64,000 nucleotides of DNA from Petrotoga mexicana DSM 14811 (GCF_002895565.1 NZ_AZRN01000023.1:34552-98551); one strand, 5' to 3'. Counted from the stretch's first letter, positions 18,295 through 26,750 are shown. Numbers and translations are program-made. Notes: generated by a model not told the origin, from the letters alone.

Positions 18295-19710
18295 ATGAAA
18301 AAAAGGAAAATAGGGATAATCACATTTTCAGATGGTAGAGATTTTGTTCATGAGGAAACCTTGGAGATGAACAAAAAATTTGAAGACAGGCTAGTAAAAG
18401 CGTTAGAAAGCACCGGTGAAGTAGAAGTAGTAAGAGCTTCAGACATTGTAAACAAACCATCAAAAGCAAAAAAAGCTGGAAAAGAAATGATGAAAGCAGA
18501 AGTGGAAATGACGATCTTCAATTATTCTATATGGTGTTGGCCTCATTTGAGCGTTATGGCTTCACTTTATGCCCCTGGACCGTATTTAACTTATGGCCAA
18601 ATAAATCCAAAGTATCCTGGAATGGTAGGATTGTTAGCTGCAGCTGGTGCTTTAGAGCAAATAGGAATATTCCCAGAAAGAGTTTGGGGAGAGCCAGAAG
18701 ATCCAATGGTTTTAGAAAAATTACTAAAATACATACGAGCTGCCAGTGCTGCACATAGGTTAAAAGGAGAAAGGTACGGAATGTTTGGTGGAAGACCCAT
18801 GGGAATGTACACAGCTTCTGCCAACGGAGATCAATGGATGAAAGAATTTGGAATTGATGTTGAACAGGTAGACCAATATGCATTGGTTTTAAAAGCTGAA
18901 AAAGTGCCATCTCAGAAGAAAAAGAAAGCAAGAGAATGGCTTGAAAAATTAGCAACCGTTAAATATGACGGCAATAGACTCACTCCTGTAATTTTAGAGA
19001 AGCAGATAGGATTATATTACGCTGCACTTGAAATTATAAAAGAAGAAGAGCTTGATTTTGTTGGATTCAAAGGACAACCTGAAATGACAAATAATTATGC
19101 AACATTAGATATTGCAGAAGCTTTTTTGAACGATCCATACGATTTTGATGGTGTAAAGGAACCTATTGTGGCAGCAACTGAAACAGATATGGATGGAGCT
19201 TTAACCATGGAAATCTTTAAACATATAGCCCAAACCCCTGTATTGTTTGCAGACGTGAGGCATTACTTCAAAGAAGAGAATTTGTTGGATTTAGCAAACT
19301 CTGGACAGCATGCGACATATTTTGCAGGGAAATCTAACAAACCTGAAGAAAATTTGAAAAACGTGATTATACACCCTGAAGATTTTTATTTCCCAGCAGG
19401 TGGTGGCGCTGTTAAACACTTTGCAGCTCCTGGGAGAGTTACATTAGCAAGACTTGCAAGGCAAGATGGGAATTATGTAATGACAATAGTTCCCGCTGAG
19501 TTTGTCGAACTTTCTGAAGAAGAAAAGAAAAGGCTCAGTGAACAAGTACAAATCGAATGGCCACATGCATATGCTAAATTAGATACTGATATAGAAACCT
19601 TTTTGGAATATTACCCTTGTAACCATACACATGGGGTATATGGGAATTCTATAGATGAGTTGGTACATTTTTGTAAGATAAAAAATATCGATTATCAAAT
19701 TTTAGATTGA
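18295..19710 (+). CDS. L-fucose isomerase-related protein
   Basis: This is an aldose-ketose isomerase of the fucose/arabinose isomerase superfamily, 471 residues and cytoplasmic. Candidate metal ligands are E263 in GFKGQPEM, D298 in AATETDMDGAL (aligning with the ATEND of E. coli FucI), and a histidine in CNHTHGVYG near residue 445. It is shorter than E. coli FucI (about 590 residues) and belongs to the divergent FucI-related group, so the natural sugar could be L-fucose, D-arabinose or another aldose. It lies directly after the broken LacI gene and before a BNR protein and a kinase, consistent with the second catabolic step of this locus. Confidence 0.85.
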   Translation: MKKRKIGIITFSDGRDFVHEETLEMNKKFEDRLVKALESTGEVEVVRASDIVNKPSKAKKAGKEMMKAEVEMTIFNYSIWCWPHLSVMASLYAPGPYLTYGQINPKYPGMVGLLAAAGALEQIGIFPERVWGEPEDPMVLEKLLKYIRAASAAHRLKGERYGMFGGRPMGMYTASANGDQWMKEFGIDVEQVDQYALVLKAEKVPSQKKKKAREWLEKLATVKYDGNRLTPVILEKQIGLYYAALEIIKEEELDFVGFKGQPEMTNNYATLDIAEAFLNDPYDFDGVKEPIVAATETDMDGALTMEIFKHIAQTPVLFADVRHYFKEENLLDLANSGQHATYFAGKSNKPEENLKNVIIHPEDFYFPAGGGAVKHFAAPGRVTLARLARQDGNYVMTIVPAEFVELSEEEKKRLSEQVQIEWPHAYAKLDTDIETFLEYYPCNHTHGVYGNSIDELVHFCKIKNIDYQILD

Positions 19711-19735
19711 AAAAAATTTATATGGAAGTGAAAAA

Positions 19736-20731
19736 ATGGATGTTATTAGAAAATCCTTTATATTTGACAAAATCCCAGGTAAACTGAGTTCTCATTCAGT
19801 AAGTCTTTGTAAAATCAATGAAAAAGAAATATTAGCCTTTTGGTTTGCGGGAACCTGGGAAGGTAATAAAGATGTTGATTTATTTACTTCCCGATACAAT
19901 ATTCTTGAAAAAAGTTGGGAATCTCCAAAACTTTTTGTTCATGATCCTGTAAGATCTCTAGGTAATACAGTTCCAGTATTATTTGGTAATACAATAAGAG
20001 TGTATTATGCTGCCATGGAAGGTAAAGATTGGACTGAAACGTCATTGTGGTATAAAGAGTCTTATGATCAAGGAACAACTTGGACTCAAGAAAAACCTTT
20101 TTCTCTAGTTAACAATAACCTTTTGTTTGGAACTAAATTATTGAAATTAAGAAATAACAGATATGTTTTTCCTATATATAATGAAAAGATGTGGATTAGT
20201 ACCCCCTATATATCAAATGATATTCAAAGAAACAAATGGAAAAAATTTGGTGAGATTCAGACGGAAAAGGGAAATATTCAACAAGACATGATCGAAATTA
20301 AAAATCACATTTTTTCGTTGCTAAGAACTAGAGATGGTTATATTTATAAAACAACTTATGACTTAGAAAAGAAAGAATGGGATAAACCCAAATCTACAGG
20401 AATACCAAATCCAAATTCAAGAGTGACTTTAGAAAAGATAGGAAATTTATTAGTTTGTTGTTGTAATCCGTTGGGTTTAGAGAAAGGAGAAATTATTGAA
20501 GATCCTAGAAAGTTATCTAATTTGGAGGATCCGTTTTGGGGTAAAAGAGAAAAGTTGTCTATTTTTACTTCATATGACTTTGGAAATACGTGGCATGAAG
20601 AAATTATTTTAGAAAATTCAAAAAACAAAGAATATTCATATCCATGGATTCAGATAATCAGTGAATCTGAATTAATGGTTGCATATACTTATGAAAGAAG
20701 AAATATTGCTTATACTATAATAAAAATATAA
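19736..20731 (+). CDS. BNR/Asp-box (sialidase-fold) protein, cytoplasmic
   Basis: This six-bladed beta-propeller relative of sialidases has 331 residues. Two Asp-box motifs of the form S-x-D-x-G-x-T-W are visible: SYDQGTTW (109-116) and SYDFGNTW (about 279-286). There is no signal peptide, so it acts inside the cell on an imported glycoside or a sugar derivative, unlike secreted sialidases. The arginine triad of true sialidases could not be assigned with confidence. The position between isomerase and kinase genes, with gaps of about 25 nt, puts it in the same transcription unit. A glycosidase or lyase role is more likely than sialic acid release, since no sialate genes are present. Confidence 0.7.
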   Translation: MDVIRKSFIFDKIPGKLSSHSVSLCKINEKEILAFWFAGTWEGNKDVDLFTSRYNILEKSWESPKLFVHDPVRSLGNTVPVLFGNTIRVYYAAMEGKDWTETSLWYKESYDQGTTWTQEKPFSLVNNNLLFGTKLLKLRNNRYVFPIYNEKMWISTPYISNDIQRNKWKKFGEIQTEKGNIQQDMIEIKNHIFSLLRTRDGYIYKTTYDLEKKEWDKPKSTGIPNPNSRVTLEKIGNLLVCCCNPLGLEKGEIIEDPRKLSNLEDPFWGKREKLSIFTSYDFGNTWHEEIILENSKNKEYSYPWIQIISESELMVAYTYERRNIAYTIIKI

Positions 20732-20753
20732 AGCACACCGGGAGGAACTAAAG

Positions 20754-22274
20754 ATGTATTTAGTGGGAGTGGATATAGGAACTCAAAGCACTAAATCTGT
20801 TATCACAGATGAAAATGGAAGAGTCGTTGCAGAAGCTTCGAAAGAATATTCTGTTTTGACACCTCAACCCAATTGGGCTGAACAATGGCCTAATGTGTGG
20901 TTTGACGCGGTGATTGATACTCTGAAATTAGTCCTAGAAAAAGGAAAAATAAATCCAAAAACTGTTGCAGGAATAGCTATAAGTGGATTATACGGAGGTT
21001 CAGGAATCCCAGTTGACAAAGATTTCAACCCCCTAAGGCCCTGTTTAATTTGGATGGATAGAAGGGCAACGAAAGAAACAGATTGGGTTAAAAATAATGT
21101 TCCTAAAGAAACTTTATTTGGGATAACAGGTAACTATGTCGATAGTTATTTTGGTTTCACAAAAATTCTTTGGATAAAAAATAATGAAAAGGATATTTGG
21201 AACAAAACTTATAAATTTATAACACCAAAAGATTTCGTCATTCACAAACTAACAGGTGAAGTAATAATAGACTTCTCTTCTGCAGGTAATATTGGAGGAA
21301 TTTTCGACATTCAAAAAAAATACTGGTCAGAAGAGATGTGCAAAATTCTTGGTATAACTTCAGATAAATTGCCTGAAAAAATAGTTAAATCTTCTGAGAT
21401 TGTAGGAACCCTTAACAAAACATCTGCACAAGAAATTGGACTTTTGGAAGGTACTCCAATAATCGCCGGAGGTATTGACGCCCCAGTTGCTCAATTAAGT
21501 GCCGGATCTGTCAACGAAGGTGAACACGTAGCTATGGTTGGTACTTCGACATGTTGGGGCAATATTCACGATGGCAAATACTTAACCCCAGAATTGGTGA
21601 GCTATCCCTATGTAGTTGATGATTTAACAAAAATATACACGTTTGGGGGAGGAGCTACCTCTGGGGCCATAGTGAGATGGTTTCGAGAAGAATTCGGGGA
21701 ATATGAAAAGGAATTTGAAAGAAAAAGAGGTATTTCTACTTATTCACTTCTTGAATTAGAATCAAAAGATATTCCTCCAGGATGTGATGGGATTATAGTT
21801 TTGCCATATTTCATGGGTGAAAGATCACCTATTTGGGAATCAAATGCGAAAGGAACTATTATAGGACTTAACTTGTATCACAAAAGAAGCCATCTTTACA
21901 AAGCCTTTATGGAATCTGTAGCCTATTCTCTGAGACATAATATGGAATACGCGGAAAATACTGGAATGAAATTGAATTCTGAATGTTACTTAGTAGGAGG
22001 AGCTGCTAAGAGTGATATTTGGACTCAAATATTTGCAGATATGACGGGATATATTATGAAAAGAACGATGCAAGATGTTGAAGCACCTTTAGGAGATGCA
22101 TTTTTAGCAGGCTTAGGAACAGGTGTATTTCACGATTCACAAGATATTAAGAAATGGATAAAGTTCAAAGAAAATACTTCACCAGACGCTAATAACAAAA
22201 GTGTTTATGATAAATATTTCAGTTTATACAAAAAGTTGTATGAAAATACCAAAGAAATAATGAAACAATTATAA
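20754..22274 (+). CDS. FGGY-family carbohydrate kinase (xylulokinase/fuculokinase-like)
   Basis: This is an ATP-dependent kinase for a ketose, 506 residues. The phosphate-1 motif is GVDIGTQSTKSVITD (residues 4-18). The sugar-site region shows ISGLYGGSG and LIWMDRRA, and the catalytic aspartate is expected in GGIDAPVAQLSAG near residue 243. The C-terminal VGGAAKSDIWTQIFADMTG is a typical FGGY second signature. It would phosphorylate the ketose made by the FucI-like enzyme, giving the substrate of the transaldolase-family aldolase. It is the last gene of the sugar locus. Arginine codons are almost all AGA/AGG (11 of 12), unlike the cob genes that follow. Confidence 0.87.
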   Translation: MYLVGVDIGTQSTKSVITDENGRVVAEASKEYSVLTPQPNWAEQWPNVWFDAVIDTLKLVLEKGKINPKTVAGIAISGLYGGSGIPVDKDFNPLRPCLIWMDRRATKETDWVKNNVPKETLFGITGNYVDSYFGFTKILWIKNNEKDIWNKTYKFITPKDFVIHKLTGEVIIDFSSAGNIGGIFDIQKKYWSEEMCKILGITSDKLPEKIVKSSEIVGTLNKTSAQEIGLLEGTPIIAGGIDAPVAQLSAGSVNEGEHVAMVGTSTCWGNIHDGKYLTPELVSYPYVVDDLTKIYTFGGGATSGAIVRWFREEFGEYEKEFERKRGISTYSLLELESKDIPPGCDGIIVLPYFMGERSPIWESNAKGTIIGLNLYHKRSHLYKAFMESVAYSLRHNMEYAENTGMKLNSECYLVGGAAKSDIWTQIFADMTGYIMKRTMQDVEAPLGDAFLAGLGTGVFHDSQDIKKWIKFKENTSPDANNKSVYDKYFSLYKKLYENTKEIMKQL

Positions 22275-22483
22275 TCCCATTGATTGAAATAGAGAAAAAT
22301 TTAGGGTTCGATGATATTTATTTTCTTCGTATAAATACTTTGAAAATAAAATAATTTTAAAAGCACTGTAGGAAGTAACTCTTACCATTCTTTATAGATG
22401 GGTGTTGGACGAGGTGGCTTTGAAGTAAATTTTAAAATTTCTAAAATTAGTAGAGCCATATTTGATAATGAGCCTAATAACTC

Positions 22484-22512
22484 TTGGAAAAAATACGATG
22501 TTGATGTATAAT
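22484..22512 (+). promoter_or_regulatory. Putative promoter of the cobalamin riboswitch RNA
   Basis: TTGGAA and TATAAT are separated by 17 nt. Initiation near 22519 would place the riboswitch about 20 nt from the 5' end. The stretch from the kinase stop to here holds only a 37-codon frame (22398-22511) with no ribosome-binding site and no recognisable product. Confidence 0.55.
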
Positions 22513-22538
22513 TAAATTATGTAAAAGTAAATATTCAC

Positions 22539-22692
22539 TTAAAAGTGCCTTTATGGAATAATAGGGAAATCAGTGAAAATCTGATGCAGCCCCCGCTACT
22601 GTAAGCATGGATGAAATTGTCAAAACCACTGGACTTTGTGCCGGGAAGGGACAAGAGTAAAGGGAAGTGCAAGCCAGGAGACCTGCTTTTAA
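22539..22692 (+). ncRNA. Cobalamin (adenosylcobalamin) riboswitch
   Basis: The conserved aptamer elements occur in order: the GCAGCCCCCGCTACTGTAAG core, a CCACTGG segment, a GGGAAGG segment, and the B12 box AGCCAGGAGACCTGC (22672-22686). A P1 closing stem pairs TTAAAAG (22539-22545) with CTTTTAA (22686-22692). Binding of the coenzyme normally lowers expression of downstream cobamide synthesis or transport genes, and an intrinsic terminator follows about 80 nt later, consistent with transcriptional control of cobT-cobU-cobS-cobC. Confidence 0.95.
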
Positions 22693-22771
22693 GAGAAAGA
22701 TGTTTGTTCTTCGGAGGGAAGGATAAGGTGATAATACGCAACTTAATCGCAATCGGGTAGTGTACTATGTT

Positions 22772-22807
22772 AAAAAACCTTAACTTCTTGCAAGTTAAGG
22801 TTTTTTT
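22772..22807 (+). terminator. Intrinsic terminator, expression platform of the riboswitch
   Basis: CCTTAACTT (22778-22786) pairs with AAGTTAAGG (22792-22800) around CTTGC, preceded by A6 and followed by T7. It is placed to end transcription when the aptamer is ligand-bound. The antiterminator pairing was not identified by eye. Confidence 0.88.
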
Positions 22808-23006
22808 AATTGGTCATATGGTAAGGACCTTCCATGGATAAAGTAAATTGTTCAAGAATCGTCATAGTAGGAACTAGAAAAGAAGTAGAAGTTAGGTTTA
22901 ATCATTTCCTTTGAAACGGTGATGTGCAGAATTATGAAAAAGTAATTCCTTCAGTGTTGGATATTGAGTATTAAGTTAATATATTGTAATTAAAGGGGTT
23001 AAAAAC
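22808..23006 (+). other. Gap between riboswitch terminator and cobT
   Basis: These 200 nt hold no supported gene. A 26-codon frame starting at the ATG of CCATGGATAAAG (MDKVNCSRIVIVGTRKEVEV and onward) ends quickly and is not recognised. The length is unusual for a leader between a riboswitch terminator and the first gene, and may mark the site where the cob genes were joined or where a first gene was lost. Confidence 0.3.
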
Positions 23007-24059
23007 ATGCAGTGGGAAGAAGTAATACCCAAATTAAAGCCGTTAAACGAAGAATATATTATGCAAGCGCAAGAACGTTTGGATCAATTAACCAAACCAA
23101 AGGGAAGTTTGGGACAGTTAGAACAGTTGGCAATGCAATTATCGGCAATTTATCAGTCGATTTATTTTTCTGTAGATCCTATAACTCATTATGTATTTGT
23201 AGGAGATCATGGAATTACCGCAGAAGGTGTCTCTGCTTTTCCGTCTGAAGTTACTACACAGATGGTGTATAACTTTTTGCAGGGAGGGGCAGCTATCAAT
23301 GTGTTAACTAAAAACAATAATGTTGCCATCAAAGTAGTTGACGTAGGAATGAAAGATACGATTGCAGATCCCAGACTGATTCAACGTAAGATCAAAAAAG
23401 GAACTAACAATTTCTTATTCAGTAAAGCAATGAGCAAGAAAGAAGTGTATGATGCTATCCAGGTCGGATTTCAATTAGGAATTGAAGAAGTTGAACAGGG
23501 AGCGAAAATGTTGTCGATCGGAGAGATGGGTATTGGCAACACTACATCAAGTGCCGCTATAGCTGCTCATTTGCTTGAACTACCCGTTGAACAGATGACA
23601 GGTAAAGGGACAGGACTTAATGATATTCAACTAAAACATAAAATAAATGTGATTCGCAAAGCCTTTGAAAAGCACCAACTTGCTACAAAAGATGCTATGG
23701 AGACGTTAGCTACCTTTGGTGGAGTGGAACATGCGGCAATGACCGGAATGATTATTGCTGCATCCTACAAACAAATCCCAGTTTTGCTTGATGGACTGAA
23801 TACAGGTGCTGCCGCCCTTGCTGCGACATATATTCATCCTATCACTGCATCTTATATGATTGCAGCCCATCAATCAGAAGAGCCTGGACATGCAATTATT
23901 TTAAAAGTCTTGCAATTAAAACCGTTATTACAATTGTCATTACGATTAGGAGAAGGAACTGGAGCGATTTTAGCCTTACCTTTAATTCGTTCTACTCAAC
24001 ATTTGCTACAGGAAATGGCTACCTTTTCCCAAGCAAAGGTGTCGCAAAAAGAGCGGTAA
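23007..24059 (+). CDS. cobT: Nicotinate-nucleotide--dimethylbenzimidazole phosphoribosyltransferase
   Basis: CobT makes alpha-ribazole 5'-phosphate from nicotinate mononucleotide and 5,6-dimethylbenzimidazole (or another lower-ligand base) for the nucleotide loop of cobamides. The 350 residues match the family length. Signatures include LTKPKGSLGQLE, FVGDHGITAEGVSAFP, GEMGIGNTTSSAA, and the catalytic glutamate near residue 316 in LGEGTGA. Six of its seven arginine codons are CGN, against one of twelve in the sugar kinase before it, suggesting foreign origin. It is the first intact gene of the cobamide cluster. Confidence 0.96.
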   Translation: MQWEEVIPKLKPLNEEYIMQAQERLDQLTKPKGSLGQLEQLAMQLSAIYQSIYFSVDPITHYVFVGDHGITAEGVSAFPSEVTTQMVYNFLQGGAAINVLTKNNNVAIKVVDVGMKDTIADPRLIQRKIKKGTNNFLFSKAMSKKEVYDAIQVGFQLGIEEVEQGAKMLSIGEMGIGNTTSSAAIAAHLLELPVEQMTGKGTGLNDIQLKHKINVIRKAFEKHQLATKDAMETLATFGGVEHAAMTGMIIAASYKQIPVLLDGLNTGAAALAATYIHPITASYMIAAHQSEEPGHAIILKVLQLKPLLQLSLRLGEGTGAILALPLIRSTQHLLQEMATFSQAKVSQKER

Positions 24060-24067
24060 GAGATAGG

Positions 24068-24205
24068 AAGGCAGAAGAATGTTCTATTCGTTTAGCTGAT
24101 TCCTTCTATGGATTAAACAAGCACTATATTCGGCTTGCCGTAAAAAGGCGTGAAGAAAATCAGCAGTTGATAAAGGAGTTGAACTTATTTGTCTCAAAAC
24201 GATAA
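24068..24205 (+). pseudogene. Remnant of cobD (threonine-phosphate decarboxylase), C-terminal end only
   Basis: One frame between cobT and cobU reads ECSIRLADSFYGLNKHYIRLAV followed by KRREENQQLIKEL, then ends at TAA inside the start of cobU. This matches the C-terminal end of CobD and histidinol-phosphate aminotransferase relatives (the pattern R-D-C-x-x-F-x-G-L, then Y-x-R-x-A-V-x-x-x-x-E-N). The other 300 or so residues, including the PLP lysine, are missing. CobD makes aminopropanol phosphate for attachment to cobyric acid in full synthesis. Its loss fits conversion of the cluster to cobinamide salvage. Confidence 0.75.
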
Positions 24206-24797
24206 AAAAATTATTTTAGTAACAGGTGGAATTCGTAGTGGCAAATCAAGCTTTGCTCAACGTTTAGTTCAACCCTATGGGGATCATGTTCGTTATATTG
24301 CAACAGCGCAAGCAAAGGATGAGGAAATGGAAAAAAGAATTGTGATTCATCGCCAGAATCGACCAAAATCATGGCGAACTCTAGAAGAACCCATTCATTT
24401 GGCAAAGTTATTTTATGAGGATAGAAGTGATGATTTTGATAAGCAGATGAATCAAAAAGTTGCATCCTTAATCGATTGTATCACCCTTTGGATCTCTAAT
24501 CTCCTTTTGCAGAAGGATGAGCAAGGGAAAGAACTATGGGAGACAGAGGAAGGACAAAAAAAAGTAGAATCGATGATTGATGATTTTCTTCACGCCCTTA
24601 CCGGCCATCGCTATCCAGTAATTATTGTAACCAATGAAGTTGATTGGGGTGGAATAGAAATGAATCCATTAGGTAGAGTGTATCAGGATATTTTAGGGTG
24701 GACTAATCAAAAGATTTCCAACATTGCAGATGAGGTTTATATGGTTGTATCTGGTATACCGGTTCTATTAAAGGGTGGGATACGGAATGATCAATAA
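24189..24797 (+). CDS. cobU: Adenosylcobinamide kinase / adenosylcobinamide-phosphate guanylyltransferase
   Basis: This bifunctional enzyme phosphorylates adenosylcobinamide and then transfers GMP to form adenosylcobinamide-GDP. The N-terminal P-loop is GGIRSGKSSFAQRL (residues 13-26). The GMP-accepting histidine region follows as RIVIHRQNRPKSWRTLEEP, and there is a VTNEVDWGG motif. The length is 202 residues. The start is TTG, with GGAG 10 nt upstream; that ribosome-binding site lies within the cobD remnant. Being a kinase for cobinamide, it lets the cell salvage incomplete corrinoids. It overlaps cobS by 11 nt. Confidence 0.95.
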   Translation: MSQNDKKIILVTGGIRSGKSSFAQRLVQPYGDHVRYIATAQAKDEEMEKRIVIHRQNRPKSWRTLEEPIHLAKLFYEDRSDDFDKQMNQKVASLIDCITLWISNLLLQKDEQGKELWETEEGQKKVESMIDDFLHALTGHRYPVIIVTNEVDWGGIEMNPLGRVYQDILGWTNQKISNIADEVYMVVSGIPVLLKGGIRNDQ

Positions 24798-25533
24798 TTA
24801 TCTTAACGCATTAGGCTTAGCAATTCAATATTATAGTCGAATTCCCCTTCCCTTTTCCTTTCCTTATCAAGAGGAAAATGTAAAAAGAACAATTTTTTTC
24901 CTTCCCTTCATTGGTTGGCTATTGGGGGGACTGGTATATTTATTTTATGATTTTTTTCACCCTTATTTTCCCGAGTCGTTGTTTGCAGTCTTTCTTGTTG
25001 TTTTTTTATTGTGGCTAACTGGTGCCCTGCATGCAGATGGCTGGATGGATGTTTTTGATGGAATAGGCAGTTGTCAGAGTAAAGAAAAAATGTTAACAAT
25101 TATGAAGGATAGTCGTGTGGGAGCGATGGGAGTTATTGGATTTATGGGATTATATAGCATTAAAATATTTAGCCTATCAATACTGTTGTCATCAGATTTA
25201 ATAAAAGAAGCTTTAATTATTACTCCCCTTATCGCCCGATGGGGAGTACTGTTAGCTATTGTTTTGTTTCCCTATGCAAGAGATGAAGGATTAGGCAAGC
25301 AATACAAGGACTGGTTCAAATTGCCGATGCTGTTTGTATCAATTATCTGGTTGTTACCGGGCTTTTGGTTAAGTTCTTATTTTCCTTTTATGTTGTTGAT
25401 TAACTTGATATTTATTATCTTATCAGGAGTTTATTTTAAAAAAAAGATAGAAGGGTTAACAGGAGATGTGTACGGATGGATGATTGAAGGGGGAGAGATG
25501 CTCCTTTGGATCATGCTGGTGGTATATCTATGA
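24787..25533 (+). CDS. cobS: Adenosylcobinamide-GDP ribazoletransferase (cobalamin synthase)
   Basis: This integral membrane enzyme joins adenosylcobinamide-GDP with alpha-ribazole (or its phosphate) to complete the cobamide. About 248 residues with six or more membrane segments. The metal-binding, active-site motif is GALHADGWMDVFDGIGS, followed by DSRVGAMGVIG. I start at the ATG of MINNYL, after a GGGTGGG site, rather than at an in-frame GTG four codons earlier. It overlaps cobU by 11 nt, and its TGA overlaps the ATG of the next gene. Confidence 0.94.
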   Translation: MINNYLNALGLAIQYYSRIPLPFSFPYQEENVKRTIFFLPFIGWLLGGLVYLFYDFFHPYFPESLFAVFLVVFLLWLTGALHADGWMDVFDGIGSCQSKEKMLTIMKDSRVGAMGVIGFMGLYSIKIFSLSILLSSDLIKEALIITPLIARWGVLLAIVLFPYARDEGLGKQYKDWFKLPMLFVSIIWLLPGFWLSSYFPFMLLINLIFIILSGVYFKKKIEGLTGDVYGWMIEGGEMLLWIMLVVYL

Positions 25534-26120
25534 TGGATTTTTATCTTCTTCGTCATGGGAAAACAAAATATAATGAAAAGGGTTTATTACTGGGAAAAAC
25601 AGATGTTCCTTTACTATCTAGAGAAGATCCGGATCTATTAAAGTGGATCGATCGCTTAGTTGCTATTTCCTGGGTAGCCATGTTCCATAGTGGAATGAAA
25701 CGATCTGAGGAAACCTTACGGGAGATTTATCGAAGGCTTGATGAAAAAAAGAAAGACATTCCTATTTACGTAGATGAACGTTTACAAGAAATGAATTTTG
25801 GCGAATGGGAATTAAAAAGTTACGATTGGCTGTACCAAAATCAACGGGAAGATTTTTTAAACTGGTTACATAGTCCTTATGATTATGCTCCTCCACAGGG
25901 GGAAACACTAGCTCAGATGGAAAAAAGGGTTATATCCTTCTTTGAGGAATGGGCGTCCAAAGAATTGATTGGATCGATATTGCTTGTGACCCACGGAGGT
26001 CTTATTCGGCTTTTATGGTCAATCATACATCAGACATCTTTTTATGAAAAGAAAGTAGAAATTGGTTCTCTTTTTTGCCTTAATTGGCAAAAGCGAAATA
26101 TGGAAGAAATTTTAGAATAA
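25530..26120 (+). CDS. cobC: Alpha-ribazole phosphatase (histidine phosphatase family)
   Basis: This enzyme removes phosphate from alpha-ribazole phosphate or from adenosylcobalamin phosphate in loop assembly. The phosphohistidine motif is YLLRHGKTKYNEKG near the N-terminus, a second region is MKRSEETL, and the C-terminal catalytic histidine is in VTHGGLIRLLW. About 196 residues, starting at the ATG that overlaps the cobS stop. By fold it could be another phosphoglycerate-mutase-like phosphatase, but its translational coupling to cobS makes CobC the best reading. Confidence 0.9.
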   Translation: MMDFYLLRHGKTKYNEKGLLLGKTDVPLLSREDPDLLKWIDRLVAISWVAMFHSGMKRSEETLREIYRRLDEKKKDIPIYVDERLQEMNFGEWELKSYDWLYQNQREDFLNWLHSPYDYAPPQGETLAQMEKRVISFFEEWASKELIGSILLVTHGGLIRLLWSIIHQTSFYEKKVEIGSLFCLNWQKRNMEEILE

Positions 26121-26163
26121 AATAAATGTCTTAATAAAAAGGTTGAAAGAGGAATGAAAAAAT

Positions 26164-26388
26164 ATGGCAAAAGCATTGATGATTGTTGGAACGGGGTCAG
26201 ATGTAGGAAAAAGTATGGTTGCTACAGCGTTTTGCAGGTATTTAGCTGCAAGAGGTATTTCCGTTACCAAAATTCTCAAAAAGAGTCTTTTACTATAATA
26301 GGAAAGAACAAATGTTTGATAGATTGGAACAATGGCTAATAGAAGGAATGAGTGTGGAAGGTAAAAGATTAATAAATGCATATAAATA
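26164..26388 (+). pseudogene. Internally deleted cobyric acid synthase (cbiP/cobQ) remnant
   Basis: An ATG opens MAKALMIVGTGSDVGKSMVA and onward, the P-loop N-terminus of cobyric acid synthase, but the frame stops after 44 codons. In the next frame the sequence YYNRKEQMFDRLEQWLIEGM runs to a stop and resembles the usual C-terminus of the same enzyme (R-x-K-E-x-x-F-D-R-L-A...). About 430 internal residues are therefore missing, by a deletion joining out of frame near 26270. The P-loop alone could also suggest CbiA or dethiobiotin synthetase, but context and the C-terminal piece favour CbiP. It cannot be functional. Confidence 0.7.
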
Positions 26389-26447
26389 ATTATGCCCAAA
26401 ATATTTAAAAGCCAGTATTTTTTGAATCAAAGAATGTACTCATATGA

Positions 26448-26651
26448 TTTTCGAAAAATGGGGAAGCAAAAATTCTTTTCTATTACGCACAAACATTTTA
26501 CGAAGGAAAGAAAAGTGAAAAAGAAGAGGAAATCGTGAACCTGATCAGATATGTGTGGGATGGAACACAAAGATATGGAACGGTAGTATGGTCTTTCGGT
26601 GAATAAGCTTATGAAATAATAAAAGAACTGCTATTTTTAAGGAGAAATTAA
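26448..26651 (+). pseudogene. Decayed open frame of unknown origin after the cob cluster
   Basis: One frame is protein-like for 52 codons (for example AKILFYYAQTFYEGKKSEKE and EIVNLIRYVWDGTQRYGTVV) and continues beyond a single TAA for 14 more codons (AYEIIKELLFLRRN). It has no start codon or ribosome-binding site. I do not recognise the family. It probably belongs to the eroded end of the imported segment. The rest of the gap up to the next gene holds the terminator and nothing else I can support. Confidence 0.35.
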
Positions 26652-26750
26652 AACCTTTGGATAGAATTTGAAGCACTTTTAAACAAGGTCCTGGCCTTTA
26701 GAAAAGATAGTAGAAAAATTTTCTGACTATAATTTACAATGTTTTACTTT

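Noticed and set aside
22535..22752. Two overlapping minus-strand open frames of 60-68 codons
   Set aside because: They are antisense to the cobalamin riboswitch and lack ribosome-binding sites. The conserved B12-box RNA explains the sequence.
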